Shown here: positions 1 to 10,440 of the stretch, piece after piece
How the letters are laid out: each line of letters opens with the position of its first letter
How positions within the stretch are numbered: the stretch's first letter is position 1
Assembly (NCBI RefSeq): GCF_024679245.1
Contig: NC_090184.1
Coordinates: forward strand, 12,413,233-12,477,232
Reading direction: 5' to 3'
Length of the DNA: 64,000 nt
Source: Pseudorasbora parva
Taxonomy: Eukaryota > Chordata > Actinopteri > Cypriniformes > Gobionidae
Notes under the pieces: model-generated
What the model was told of the DNA's origin: nothing
Databases searched by the model: none
The model's input: the letters and a program-made list of their open reading frames with translations, nothing else
Translations under genes and position numbers: made by a program

Positions 1-36
<36 letters not shown>
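1..36. repeat. (AT)n microsatellite
   Basis: Pure AT dinucleotide tract at the window edge, probably continuing upstream; the first Tc1 element abuts it. Confidence 0.95.
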
Positions 37-41
<5 letters not shown>

Positions 42-1649
42 TTGTTCAAAATAATAGCAGTACAATGTGACTAACCAGAATAATCAAGGTTTTTCGTATA
101 TTTTTTTTATTGCTACGTGGCAAACAAGTTACCAGTAGGTTCAGTAGATTCTCAGAAAACAAATGAGACCCAGCATTCATGATATGCACGCTCTTAAGGC
201 TGTGCAATTGGGCAATTAGTTGAATTAGTTGAAAGGGGTGTGTTCAAAAAAAATAGCAGTGTGGCATTCAATCACTGAGGTCATCAATTTTGTGAAGAAA
301 CAGGTGTGAATCAGGTGGCCCCTATTTAAGGATGAAGCCAAGACTTGTTGAACATGCATTTGAAAGCTGAGGAAAATGGGTCATTCAAGACATTGTTCAG
401 AAGAACAGCGTACTTTGATTAAAAAGTTGATTAGAGAGGGGAAAACCTATAAAGAGGTGCAAAAAAATGATAGGCTGTTCAGCTAAAATGATCTCCAATG
501 CCTTAAAATGGAGAGCAAAACCAGAGAGACGTGGAAGAAAACGGAAGACAACCATCAAAATGGATAGAAGAATAACCAGAATGGCAAAGGCTCAGTCAGT
601 GATCACCTCCAGGATGATCAAAGACAGTCTGGAGTTACCTGTAAGTACTGTGACAGAAGACGTCTGTGTGAAGCTAATCTATTTTCAAGAATCCCCCGCA
701 AAGGCCCTCTGTTAAAAAAAAGGCATGTGCAGAAGAGGTTACAATTTGCCAAAGAACACATAAACTGGCCTAAAGAGAAATGGAGGAACATTTTGTGGAC
801 TGATGAGAGTAAAATTGTTCTTTTTGGGTCCAAGGGCCACAGGCAGTTTGTGAGACGACCCCCAAACTCTGAATTCAAGCCACAGTACACAGTGAAGACA
901 GTGAAGCATGGAGGTGCAAGCATCATGATATGGGCATGTTTCTCCTACTATGGTGTTGGGCCTATTTATCGCATACCAGGGATCATGGATCAGTTTGCAT
1001 ATGTTAAAATACTTGAAGAGGTCATCTTGCCCTATGCTGAAGAGGACATGCCCTTGAAACGGTTGTTTTAACAAGACAATGACCCAAAACACACTAGTAA
1101 ACGGGCAAAGTCTTGGTTCCAAACCAACAAAATTAATGTTATGGAGTGGCCAGCCCAATCTCCAGACCTTGATCCAATTGAGAACTTGTGGGGTGATATC
1201 AAAAATGCTGTTTCTGAAGCAAAACCAAGAAATGTGAATGAATTGTGGAATGTTGTTAAAGAATCATGGAGTGGAATAACAGCTGAGAGGTGCCACAAGT
1301 TGGTTGACTCCATGCCACACAGATGTCAAGCAGTTTTAAAAAACTGGGGTCATACAACTAAATATTAGTTTAGTGATTCACAGGATTGCTAAATCCCAGA
1401 AGAAAAAAAAATGTTTGTACAGTCAAAGGTAGACACTGCAATTTTTTTTGAACACACCCCTTTCAACTAATTGCCCAATTGCACAGCCTTAAGAGCGTGC
1501 ATATCATGAATGCTGGGTCTTGTTTGTTTTCTGACAATTTACTGAACCTACTGGTAACTTGTTTGCCACGTAGCAATAAAAAAAATATACTAAAAACCTT
1601 GATTATTCTGGTTAGTCACATTGTACTGCTATTATTTTGAGCAATACTG
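37..1649 (+). mobile_element. Tc1-like transposon with long IR/DR termini
   Basis: About 210-bp inverted repeats frame a transposase remnant. Each arm carries two copies of a motif like TTCAAAATAATAGCAGT: outer at about 45-62 and inner at about 243-260 on the left, with matching inverted copies at about 1434-1458 and 1624-1645 on the right. This is the IR/DR layout known from Sleeping Beauty-type elements. The right end reads CACTG/TA-like at 1645-1651, consistent with TA insertion. The left end merges with AT repeats, so its first bases are approximate. Confidence 0.9.
376..1368 (+). pseudogene. Tc1 transposase, disabled
   Basis: The ATG at 376 opens a typical Tc1 transposase of about 330 residues: an N-terminal helix-turn-helix/paired-like part (RTLIKKLIREGKTY), a basic linker (RRGRKRK) and the DDE region. 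First Asp is in LWTDESKI (about 800), second in QDNDPKHTS (about 1075), and the Glu in SPDLDPIENLW (about 1160), spacing as in DD34E enzymes. It is broken three times: an extra A in the A7 run near 463-469, an indel near 652-656, and a TAA at 1069-1071 where the family has Gln. It cannot make active enzyme as it stands. Confidence 0.9.
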
Positions 1650-1651
1650 TA

Positions 1652-2340
1652 TGTTCATCTCAATTTTTTTTAACCTGCAATATGCTCTTTAAATTTACAG
1701 GAATTGCTTGTATTTTGGCATTACATCCATTTTAGTTTTTCAAGAGGAATTTTTTTTTTTTTTTTTTGTATTTTTACATTAGTTCGATTCATATTTTAGA
1801 TTTTCTATTTTCTGTAAAAATAGAAAATGTGCAGCTTTGTGTGTGCGTGCGTATGCGCGGGACGCAGATTCAAATTTGCCGCCTGTTAATTTTTTTAAGT
1901 GTTGTTAATTTTCCGTTAGTCATACAAACAGCAGTTCGGAGTGAGCAGTACAGTGATGTTAGGGCGGGTGATTTGAATTTATTTTAGGCTATGCTTGTAA
2001 TAAACGGTTACTGCAGATCATACCGAGCAGCCGTGAGCAGGAACATTGAAACTGTGGACATTCAGAACTGTTTGAGGAAAAATAACGCCATTTCTCGTCA
2101 ACTAGAGCGACTTTTGACAAGGAGTCAGCGGCCATCATATCAACCGATCACTGCTAAGGTAAGAGTCTCATTCTATGATATTAATATCGTGTGGCTGCAC
2201 ACGTTATTTTAAAAAAAAAAAGCTATTATTGGCATTTCTAATCGGAGTTCAGTCACAACTAGTGTAGAGTGTAAAACACTAAACATGTCGCAGCTGTTTA
2301 TATGTGGCAGTTGGGTTTGGAAGTTTGAAAGATTGTTTAT
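1652..2340. other. AT-rich interval with one possible exon-like stretch
   Basis: Between two Tc1 elements. A short open stretch at about 2014-2160 is preceded by TTACTGCAG and followed by AAGGTAAGAG, like a spliced exon, but I recognise no protein family in it. The rest shows no feature. Confidence 0.3.
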
Positions 2341-2343
2341 ATG

Positions 2344-2346
<3 letters not shown>

Positions 2347-2402
<56 letters not shown>

Positions 2403-2424
2403 GTATATATATGTACGTATATAT

Positions 2425-2514
<90 letters not shown>
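2347..2514. repeat. Compound (AT)n / (GT)n microsatellite
   Basis: AT repeats at 2347-2456 with short CGTATA interruptions, then a pure GT run to 2514. ORFs here are only dinucleotide translations. Confidence 0.95.
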
Positions 2515-2515
<1 letters not shown>

Positions 2516-2526
2516 TCCTTCTCACA

Positions 2527-4052
2527 CAGGTCCTTCTCAAAATGTTTTGCATAGTGATAAAGTTCATTATTTTCCATAATGTAATGATAAAAATTAAACT
2601 TTCATATATTTTAGATTCATTGCACACCAACTGAAATATTTCAGGTCTTTTATTGTTGTAAGATTGATGATTTTGGCATACAGCTCATGAAAACCCAAAA
2701 TTCCTGTCTCAAAACATTTGCATATCATGAAAAGGTTCTCTAAACGAGCTATTAACCTAATCATCTGAACCATCTAATTAACTCTAAACACCTGCAAAAG
2801 ATTCCTGAGGCTTTTAAAAACTCTCAGCCTGGTTCATTACTCAAAACCACAATCATGAGTAAGACTGCTGGCCCGACCCGGTCCAGAAGGCCATCATTGA
2901 CACCCTCAAGCGAGAGAGTAAGACACACAAAGAAATTTCTGAACGAATAGGCTGTTCCCAGAGTGCTGTATCAAGGCACCTCAGTGGGAAGTCTGTGAGA
3001 AGGAAAAAAAGTGTGGCAAAAAATGCTGCACAACAAGAAGAGGTGACCGGACCCTGAGGAAGATTGTGGAGAAGGACCGATTCCAGATCTTGGGGGAGCT
3101 GTGGAAGCAGTGGACTGAGTCTGGAGTATAAACATCCAGAGCCACCGTGCACAGGCGTGTGCAGGAAATAGGCAACAGGTGTCACATTCCCCAGGTCAAG
3201 CCACTTTTGGGCGACAGAGAAGCAGCACTGGACTGTTGCTCAGTGGTCCAAAGTACTTTTTTCGGATGAAAGCAAATTTTGCATGTCATTCAGAAATCAA
3301 GGAACCAGAGTCTGGAGGAAGACTGGGGAGAAGGAAATGCCAAAATGCCTGAAGTCCAGTGTCAAGTACCCACAGTCAGTGGTGCCATGTCAGCTGCTGG
3401 TGTTGGTCCACTGTGTTTTATCAAGGTCAGGGTCAATGCAGCTAGCTATCAGGAGATTTGGGAGCACTTCATGCTTCCATCTGCTGAAAAGCTTTATGGA
3501 GATGAAGATTTTGTTTTTCAGCACGACCTGGCACCTGCTCACAGTGCCAAAACAACTGGTAAATGTTTTACTGACCATGGTATTACTGTGGTCAATTGGC
3601 CTGCCAACTCTCCTGACCTGAACCCCATAGAGAATCTGTGGGATATTTTGAAGAGAAAGTTGACAGACGCAAGACAACACTCTGGATGAGCTTAAGGCCG
3701 CTATCGAAGCATCCTGGGCCTCCATAATACCTCAGCAGTGCCACAGGCTGATTGCCTCCATGCCACGCCGCATTGAAGCAGTCATTTCTACAAAAGGATT
3801 CCCGGCCAAGTATTGAGTGCTATTAAAAACATTTCTTTTATTGGTCGGATGAATTATGCTAATTTTTTGAGACAGGAATTTTGGGTTTTCATGAGCTGTA
3901 TGCCAAAATCATCAGTATTAAAACAATAAAAAGACCCGAAATATTTCAGTAGGTGTGCAATGAATCTAAAATATATGAAAGTTTAATTTTTATCATTACA
4001 TTATGGAAAATAATGAACTATCACAATATGCTAATTTTTTGAGAAGGAACTG
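2527..4052 (+). mobile_element. Tc1-like transposon, second family
   Basis: Inverted termini of roughly 200 bp. The left begins CAGGTCCTTCTCAAAATG and the right, read in reverse, begins CAGTTCCTTCTCAAAAAA. Inner parts share ATGAAAGTTTAATTTTTATC and GGTTTTCATGAGCTGTATGC. A short duplication of GGTCCTTCTC precedes the left end. A truncated copy of the same family is at 48942-49430. Confidence 0.9.
2855..3816 (+). pseudogene. Tc1 transposase, disabled
   Basis: The reading frame begins MSKTAG at 2855 and ends with GFPAKY before a TGA at 3814-3816. Readable blocks are the HTH ([15 protein letters not shown] in the 49.3 kb copy; broken here), VFQHDLAPAHSAKT (second catalytic Asp, about 3520) and [12 protein letters not shown] (Glu, about 3610). 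Frameshifts occur near 2875 (one base missing relative to the 49.3 kb copy), near 3380 and near 3675, plus degraded sequence between 3060 and 3240. Confidence 0.88.
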
Positions 4053-4240
4053 TGTAGTTATAACTCTGAATGTATATTTGTAACTGAATATATAAATGTA
4101 CCTCTGAATATAGTTATAACTCTGAATATATAAATGTAGCTTTGAATATATAGTTACTATAGTAACTATATTCAGAGTTACATTTAGAGTTATAACTATA
4201 CATTCAAAGCTACATTTATATATTTAGAGTCAGTTATAAC
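4053..4240. repeat. AT-rich minisatellite with internal palindrome
   Basis: Degenerate units of the form TATAACTCTGAATATATAAA are repeated, then reappear in inverted orientation after a palindrome centred near 4160 (TAGTTACTATAGTAACTA). Related units recur at 7205-7345. Confidence 0.8.
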
Positions 4241-4465
4241 TCACATGCTCTGATTCAATGCCAGCACACTCCACTCAATCGCTCAAATCCCACTCCGACA
4301 TGAAATTTCAACGTAATGTTACTATACTATAGCCTTCGTTTAAGCTATTTCAGTGATAAATAAAAGTCAAGCATATAGACACACATTTTTTTTTTAGTTA
4401 TACAAAAACTGTCCGAAATCAATTCGGCAACAAAAACATGAGATCCAAAATATTAACAAAACCAG

Positions 4466-4698
4466 GGGCTTATTGCACAAAATTAGGATAAGGGATTAAG
4501 CCGGGATATCTTGGTGATCTTGTCATTTTTATGCAAAATTTAGTACACAGCTGTCATGTAAACATACCCTGAAGGCAAACTCATACCACGAATGATAACG
4601 ATAATGAAAGATAACTGCATTTATTAGTGGATAAATTGAGCCAGGATCACCAAAATATCCCACCTTAATCCCTTATCCTAGTATTGTGCAATAGGCCC
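4466..4698. mobile_element. Small non-autonomous DNA transposon (MITE)
   Basis: About 55-bp inverted ends: left GGGCTTATTGCACAAAATTA and right, reversed, GGGCCTATTGCACAATACTA, both continuing AGGATAAGGGATTAAG. No coding sequence. No clear target duplication, so the superfamily is not assigned. Confidence 0.8.
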
Positions 4699-5255
4699 AT
4701 GGTGTCGTGTGTGTGTGTGCGTGTGCATGTTCATCTGTATGTGTATGATATGCATACACAACTGTGTGTTTGCATTTATGCACAATTTAGACTTGGGCAC
4801 TTTTGCAGGACAAACTGCAAGTTAATTTACAACTCAACTTGTAAAAAAAAAGTCCAGTCCAGAAAGTACAGTAGCAAAATAATTAAGACCTGCTCCAAAC
4901 AGTATCAACATGGCAAAAATAATAATAAAAAAAATAAAAAAAACAGCCTCTGTGTGATACTTTTAACAAGAGGTGTTTATTCAAGAGACACAATAGATTT
5001 TAAAACTTTGCAGTTTCTCTTTTTTTCACCGCGCGGACGATGCGCGTGCAACAGCGAATTGAGCGCTAGGAGAAAAAAAAAAAACGTCAACTAGATGTGC
5101 ACGTGCCTATCCCGTCTTTACACGCTCACTGCCAAAGGAGTACTTTGAAAGGCTCGCGTGCGCGTCTGCGCGAGGCAGAAAGGAACGTAGTAAGGGAAGT
5201 ATATTCTTATCAGTTGTGTTTCCAATTTGAGCTTGATCCTCAAATGCTTGGGAAA
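4699..5255. other. Intergenic, no gene seen
   Basis: Contains a short GT-rich patch (about 4706-4745) and A-rich runs. The open frame here is low-complexity and has no family resemblance. Confidence 0.5.
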
Positions 5256-5424
5256 ATGTAACGTTAGCTTGTTGTAGACGCTACCGCACTACTTGATCAA
5301 CAGAAGAGCTTCGCTACTGAAAAGCTATTTCATTGAGAAAACAGCGACGCTACCACCACGCTACTGAAAAATGTAGCTAAGCTAGTAGCGTCACTACTTG
5401 TAGCGACGCTACTGCCCAACACTG
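5256..5424. mobile_element. hAT-like terminal fragment
   Basis: Repeated TAGCGACGCTAC-type motifs ending in CTGCCCAACACTG at 5424, the inverse of the CAGTGTTGGGCAG start typical of a fish hAT family. Only one end is present. Confidence 0.6.
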
Positions 5425-7168
5425 CAATTGACTGATTGTTAGGCTTCATTAACTAGGTCAGCCGGAACCGGGAACACTTCCCATAACACCTGATGTACTC
5501 GTTACATCATAAAAAGAGTGGCATCCACACTAATGTTAGTCTCTATATATCCTGAGGTTTACTGCAGATGGCCGGAACCAGGCCATGTCCGGATCAGATG
5601 GTGGACCTGCGTCTGGACATGACCAGCTAATCCTGGAGTGTCTGCTGAGTCTGTGTCAATTGGTGTCTTCTCTGAATTTGCCATCCTCAATAAACCCGTT
5701 TCCGGCGCAATAACTCCAATCTTTCAAGTATTCATATTCTTGTGTAATCGATGCGCCATCCTAAATGAACCAGTCTCTTGCGTGATACTGAAAATTTTGA
5801 ATATTTCTATCTAATATGATGTATGACTTGCAGGGTTGGCAGAATAATAATTATCAGTGATGCCAGTAGTGTTACATAGTAACGCGTTACTCTAATCTGA
5901 CTACTTTTTTCCAGTAACAAGTAATCTAACGCCTTACTATTTCCAAACCAGTAATCAGATTAAAGTTACTTATCAAAGTCACTGTGAGTTATTATTTTAG
6001 TCATTTTCCTTAGTAAAAACCGACAGCCTATCAAAACTCTCAGCCCGAGTCTGGCTGGAGCCTGTGTTTTTTATTTATTTATTTATTTATTTATTTTTTA
6101 CATTGTTGCAGCCATTAAAATAGTTCAGTTTTGTTTTTAATGTCAAAGTAGTTATATTTCATTTTGTTTCTTTATTAACCTAATTTAGAAAAATGTTCAG
6201 AGCAATTATTTGTTTGTAAAATTAAAGTTGATATAGGCAAGACAATTCAAGAGTTGGTTTGGGAGACTAAATTGATTAAACATGCGGTTAACTCACTGGG
6301 TCGTCAATTTAACAAACGAAAAATTGCTATAAACATTTTTCTAAATGAACTTAATAAAGAAACAAAACGAAATATAACTACTTTGACATCAAAAACAAAA
6401 GTGGGCTAGTTATTATACCACCACAAAAAAGGCATTTTTGACGAGCTGAGGCAGGCTGATAGTCTAGCCTACTGCTCGCAACGGCGCTCAAAAAAACGAA
6501 ACGGACTACACAATCTAAAAAAAAAAAAAAAAAAAAAATTGTAAAAAGGCCATAAGTCTAGCAGCTGCACTGAAGAAACGGACTCTTTAACCCTGCGCGA
6601 GCCATATCTTGACAGTGGCGCAAGCTATCATGGTCTCATGTTTCCAAATGCACAGCACATCTCATTGTTCCTTTTAATTATTAAAATAAATATAGAACGA
6701 AGGAGAAGCCTAAAACAAGGGGCGTAAAAAAGTTGGGGCTGTCAAGTTTGGGCATAAATGCAGAGCTCTAGTCAGGATACATTGTTGACGTAACTGTTAA
6801 AAATGCACCTCCAATAAAGTGTGTTGCCAAAAACGGTTGTCATTTCTATGTTGAGGCAGCAGGGGTGTTGTCGGCAACTGCTGAATGTAACTAAAAGTAA
6901 CTTGTAATCTAACTTAGTTACTTTTAAAATCAAGTAATCTGTAAAGTAACTAAGTTACTTTTTAAAGGAGTAATCAGTAATCAGATTACTTTTTCAAAGT
7001 AACTGTGGCAACACTGATAATTATACACTGTTTAATTAGGTCATATTTAGTTCTATAAACTATCCAAATCAAACTAGCCAAATCAAATTTTCTTGCAATA
7101 TTGTACTGTTTAACACTGAAGCTGCTTTGAAATAATCGTCATTGTAAAAGCGCTATAAAGTTGATTGA
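5425..7168 (+). mobile_element. LINE 3' region, split by a hAT
   Basis: The segment 5425-5854 matches the reverse complement of 50960-51310 closely (for example ACACTTCCCATAACACCTGA). After the hAT, 7025-7168 gives the LINE tail with AAAGCGCTATAAAGTTGATT. Together they form a plus-strand 3' UTR of the LINE family that also lies at 48.1-54.8 kb. Confidence 0.75.
5855..7016. mobile_element. Non-autonomous hAT with perfect 8-bp target duplication
   Basis: ATAATTAT flanks both sides (5847-5854 and 7017-7024). Ends are CAGTGATGCC and GGCAACACTG, and both arms are built of GTAACGCGTTACT / TAATCAGATTACTTTTT motifs. It is 1162 bp with no transposase ORF; the interior has a TTTA run and A-rich tract. 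Confidence 0.92.
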
Positions 7169-7204
7169 TATTGAGCGGAGCTCACATGCTGCTTTATAAA
7201 CAAA

Positions 7205-7370
7205 TGCTCTAAGTTATAACTATATATTCAGGATTTACATTTATATATTCAAAGTTATAACTATATATTCAGAATTTACATTTATATATTCAGATTTATA
7301 ACTATATATTCAGGATTTACATTTATATATTCAGAGTTTAACTATATATATCTGTCTATATATATATCTA
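7205..7370. repeat. AT-rich minisatellite, inverse of the 4.05 kb array
   Basis: Units like TATAACTATATATTCAGGAT alternate with ACATTTATATATTCA; they are inverted relatives of the array at 4053-4240. A short TATATCTATA run follows. Confidence 0.75.
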
Positions 7371-7374
7371 TATA

Positions 7375-8795
7375 TATCTATGAAATAAATGCTTTTCTCC
7401 AAAACACGTTGGCCACAATTGTTGGTACCCTTTTATTAAATACTTTTTGCAACCTCCTTTTCCCAAGATAAAAGCTCTGATTCTTCTTCTATAATGCCTG
7501 ATGAGTTTGGAGAACACCTGAATAGAGATCAGAGACCATTCCTCCATACTGAATCTCTCCAGATCCTTCAGATTCACAGATGCATGCTGGTGCTTCTTCT
7601 CTTCAGTTCAGCCATACATCTTCTATAGGGTTAATGTCAGGAAACTGGGATGGTCATGGCAAAAGCTTCATTTTGTGCTCAGTGGCACATTTGTGTGTTG
7701 ATTTTGATGTTTGTTTTGGATCGTTGTCCTGATGGGAGATCCAACCACGGCCCATTATAAGATTTCTAGCAGAATCCATCAGGTTGATTTTTTATCTTTT
7801 GGTATTTGCTAGAATCCATGATACCATGTATGTGAACAAGATGTCCAGGACCTCCAGCAAAAAAATAGGCCCACAACATTAAAGATCCAGTGTTATTTTT
7901 AACCGTGGGCATGGGGTACTTTTTATCCCTGTTTGCACCAAACCCATCTGGTAGATTTGCTGCCAAAAAGGTTTTTTATAGTTTCATCTGACCACAGAAC
8001 CAGGTCCCTTTTGACTTTCCAGTCGTGTCTGACAACTGAATATGCTGGAGTTTGTTTATAGATGAGCGAGGAGGATTTTTCTTGAATCCCTCCCAAACAA
8101 CATGTGGTGAGGTAGAGGTTGTTTGAACTTTTTTTTAGGCTTTCTGACCCCAAGACTCAACTAATCTCTGCGATTCTCCATCTGTGATCCTTTGAGAGTC
8201 GTTGTGCACTCAAGCATTCCTCCTCGCTGTGCATTAGGACAATATACACACACGTCCTCTTCCAGGCAGATTTGTAACATCTTTAGTTAAATGGAGCTTC
8301 TTAATTATTGCCCTGATGGTGGAAATGGGGATTTTCAATGCTTTAGCTATTTTCCTACATCCGCTTTCTATTTTGTGAAGCTCAACAATCTTTTGCTGCA
8401 CATCAGAAATATATTCTTTGGTTTCACTCATTGTGATAAATGATTAAGCAAATTTGGCTTTTATGCCTCCTTAAATTTATACTCCTCTGAAACAAGACAT
8501 CATAGCTGAACAATTTCATGTTCCTTGTCACCCTGGTGTGCAAAAAAAAAAAAAAAAAAATTAATGTAAAAATACTTCAGAGATATTTTCCCGCATTTAA
8601 AATTCTAGGGATACCAACAATTGTGGCCAACGTGTTTTAGAGAAAATATTTTATTTCATAATGTGATTTACCTCCCATTTTCAATTATTTTACTTAAATG
8701 CAAGGTTGGATTTTTGTGAATTTTTTAAAATAAAAAGACCAAAGGGATAAACATTTTTATTTTATAGCTATATTTGATCATATTTACCAGGACTG
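7375..8795 (-). mobile_element. Tc1-like transposon, third family, minus strand
   Basis: Inverted repeats share AACACGTTGGCCACAATTGT (about 7403 and, reversed, about 8615-8635). The right end reversed begins CAGTCCTGG at 8795. The left arm is shortened, apparently replaced by TATATC repeats, so the element is incomplete on that side. Confidence 0.85.
7400..8431 (-). pseudogene. Tc1 transposase, disabled, minus strand
   Basis: Begins MSETKEYISDVQQKIVELHK at 8431 with a clear HTH (CRKIAKALKIPISTIRAIIK). Further on: LVLWSDET (first Asp, about 8010), PGHLVHIHGIMDS (about 7830), HQDNDPKQTS (second Asp, about 7720) and FPDINPIEDVW (Glu, about 7630). The parts lie in different frames with stops between them, for example near 8255 and 7925. 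Confidence 0.85.
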
Positions 8796-8850
8796 TGTGT
8801 GTGTATATATATGTATGTGTATATATACACATATTTTATATATGTATATA

Positions 8851-8930
<80 letters not shown>

Positions 8931-8940
8931 CACACACACG
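8795..8940. repeat. (AT/GT)n microsatellite
   Basis: TATATG and GT repeats with a pure GT run of about 75 bp ending in GCGCGCGCACACACAC. Confidence 0.95.
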
Positions 8941-10440
8941 TCCATGATGAGTGTTCAGATATGCGTGTATATAGTGAAATTAGCACTTGTGTGCATATGC
9001 GCGTATATACGCACACCAAACGGCTTGATTTCAGACAGGTGAAAACTTATAAGGACATAAAATAAATAAAAAAACACGATGGATTTTTATCATTATAGGA
9101 TGGTTGTGTACAGTCACTACCAACACACATTGCTGTATAATCAACTTGTAAAAGTGAATGTACCATTATTGACCCCTTTAATTTAGCATCTGCTACGGCT
9201 ACTCACAAATCAGGTAACCAATTACACCTCGTCTACACACCCTACTGCTCCACGGACAACACTTTAGTTACCCATTGCACACCTCAGACCACTTTCTCAT
9301 CACTCTTAACCTCATACTGACTCCTGACACAACACACTCCTACACAGATTAGCTTTCGGCATAATCCAAGCTCACTCTCATCCTCTCACCTATCCACTAT
9401 GGTTTCATCTTCACTCCCTCCACCTGCTCAGTTCTCAGCACTGGACACTAACAGGTGCTACTGACACACTTTGCTCAACTCTAACATCCTCCTTAGACAG
9501 TTTGCGGCCCCCTTCATCCAGACCAGCCCGCCCACCCCATCTGCCGCCTGGCTGACTGATGTTCTCTGTGAACATCACTCTGGACTCAGAACAGAGAGAA
9601 AATGGTGAAAATCTAAAAACTCTACTGACCTTACTTTGTATCAGTGTCTTCTTTCTCTCCAAACGTCTACACTGCTAAAACAACATACTGCCACAACAAA
9701 ATCAACAATTGCTCTGACTCTCACACATTCTTTGTCCTCCTCCTCCTCCTTCATCAACTCTTATAAGCTGATGACTTTGCAACATTTTTCACAAACAAAA
9801 CCTCCCTCATCAGCAACCAGTTCTCTTCACCACAAACTGACACGCACATCTCAACAACTAACTCAAACATGCTTTCATCCTTCTCTCTGCTCTCCGAGGC
9901 AGATATTTCTAAACTCATCCTTTCCAATCACTCTACTACCGGTCTGCTTGATCCTATACCAACTCACCTCCTTCAGGCCATTTCTTCTTCAATCCCTCCT
10001 GCACTCACTCGCATTTTCAACACTTCTCTTCACACAGGAACCTTTCCCACAGCATTTAAGCAGGCTCAGGGAACCCCACTGCTTAAGAAACCTTCTCTGA
10101 ATCCAGCACTTTTAGAAAACTACAGACCGGTATCCCTTCTGCCTTTCATTGCAAAGACACTTGAGCGAGTTGTGTTCAATCAACTCTCTATGTTTCTTGA
10201 ACAGAACAACCTCCTGGACAACAACCAAACCGGCTTTAAAAGCAGCCACTCGAATAAGACTGCCCTGCTCTCAGTTACTGAGGCACTGAGACTGGCAAAA
10301 GCAGCTTCCAAATCCTCAGTGCTCATCCTGATGGATCTGTCTGCTGCTTTTGACAGTTAACCACCAGATCCTCCTGTCAACTCTAAAGATGATGGGCATC
10401 TCAGGAACTGCTATCCAATGGTTCAGGCCTTACCTCTCAG

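Noticed and set aside
1766..1987. 73-residue ORF
   Set aside because: T-rich and without similarity; no supporting splice or promoter context.
2304..2634. ORFs over the 2.35-2.51 kb microsatellite
   Set aside because: They translate AT and GT repeats (IYIY, VCVC). The same holds for 8768-9065, 26412-26688, 31941-32265 and 37424-37767.
4684..5094. 136-residue ORF
   Set aside because: Built on GT-rich and poly-A sequence with lysine/asparagine runs; no family match.
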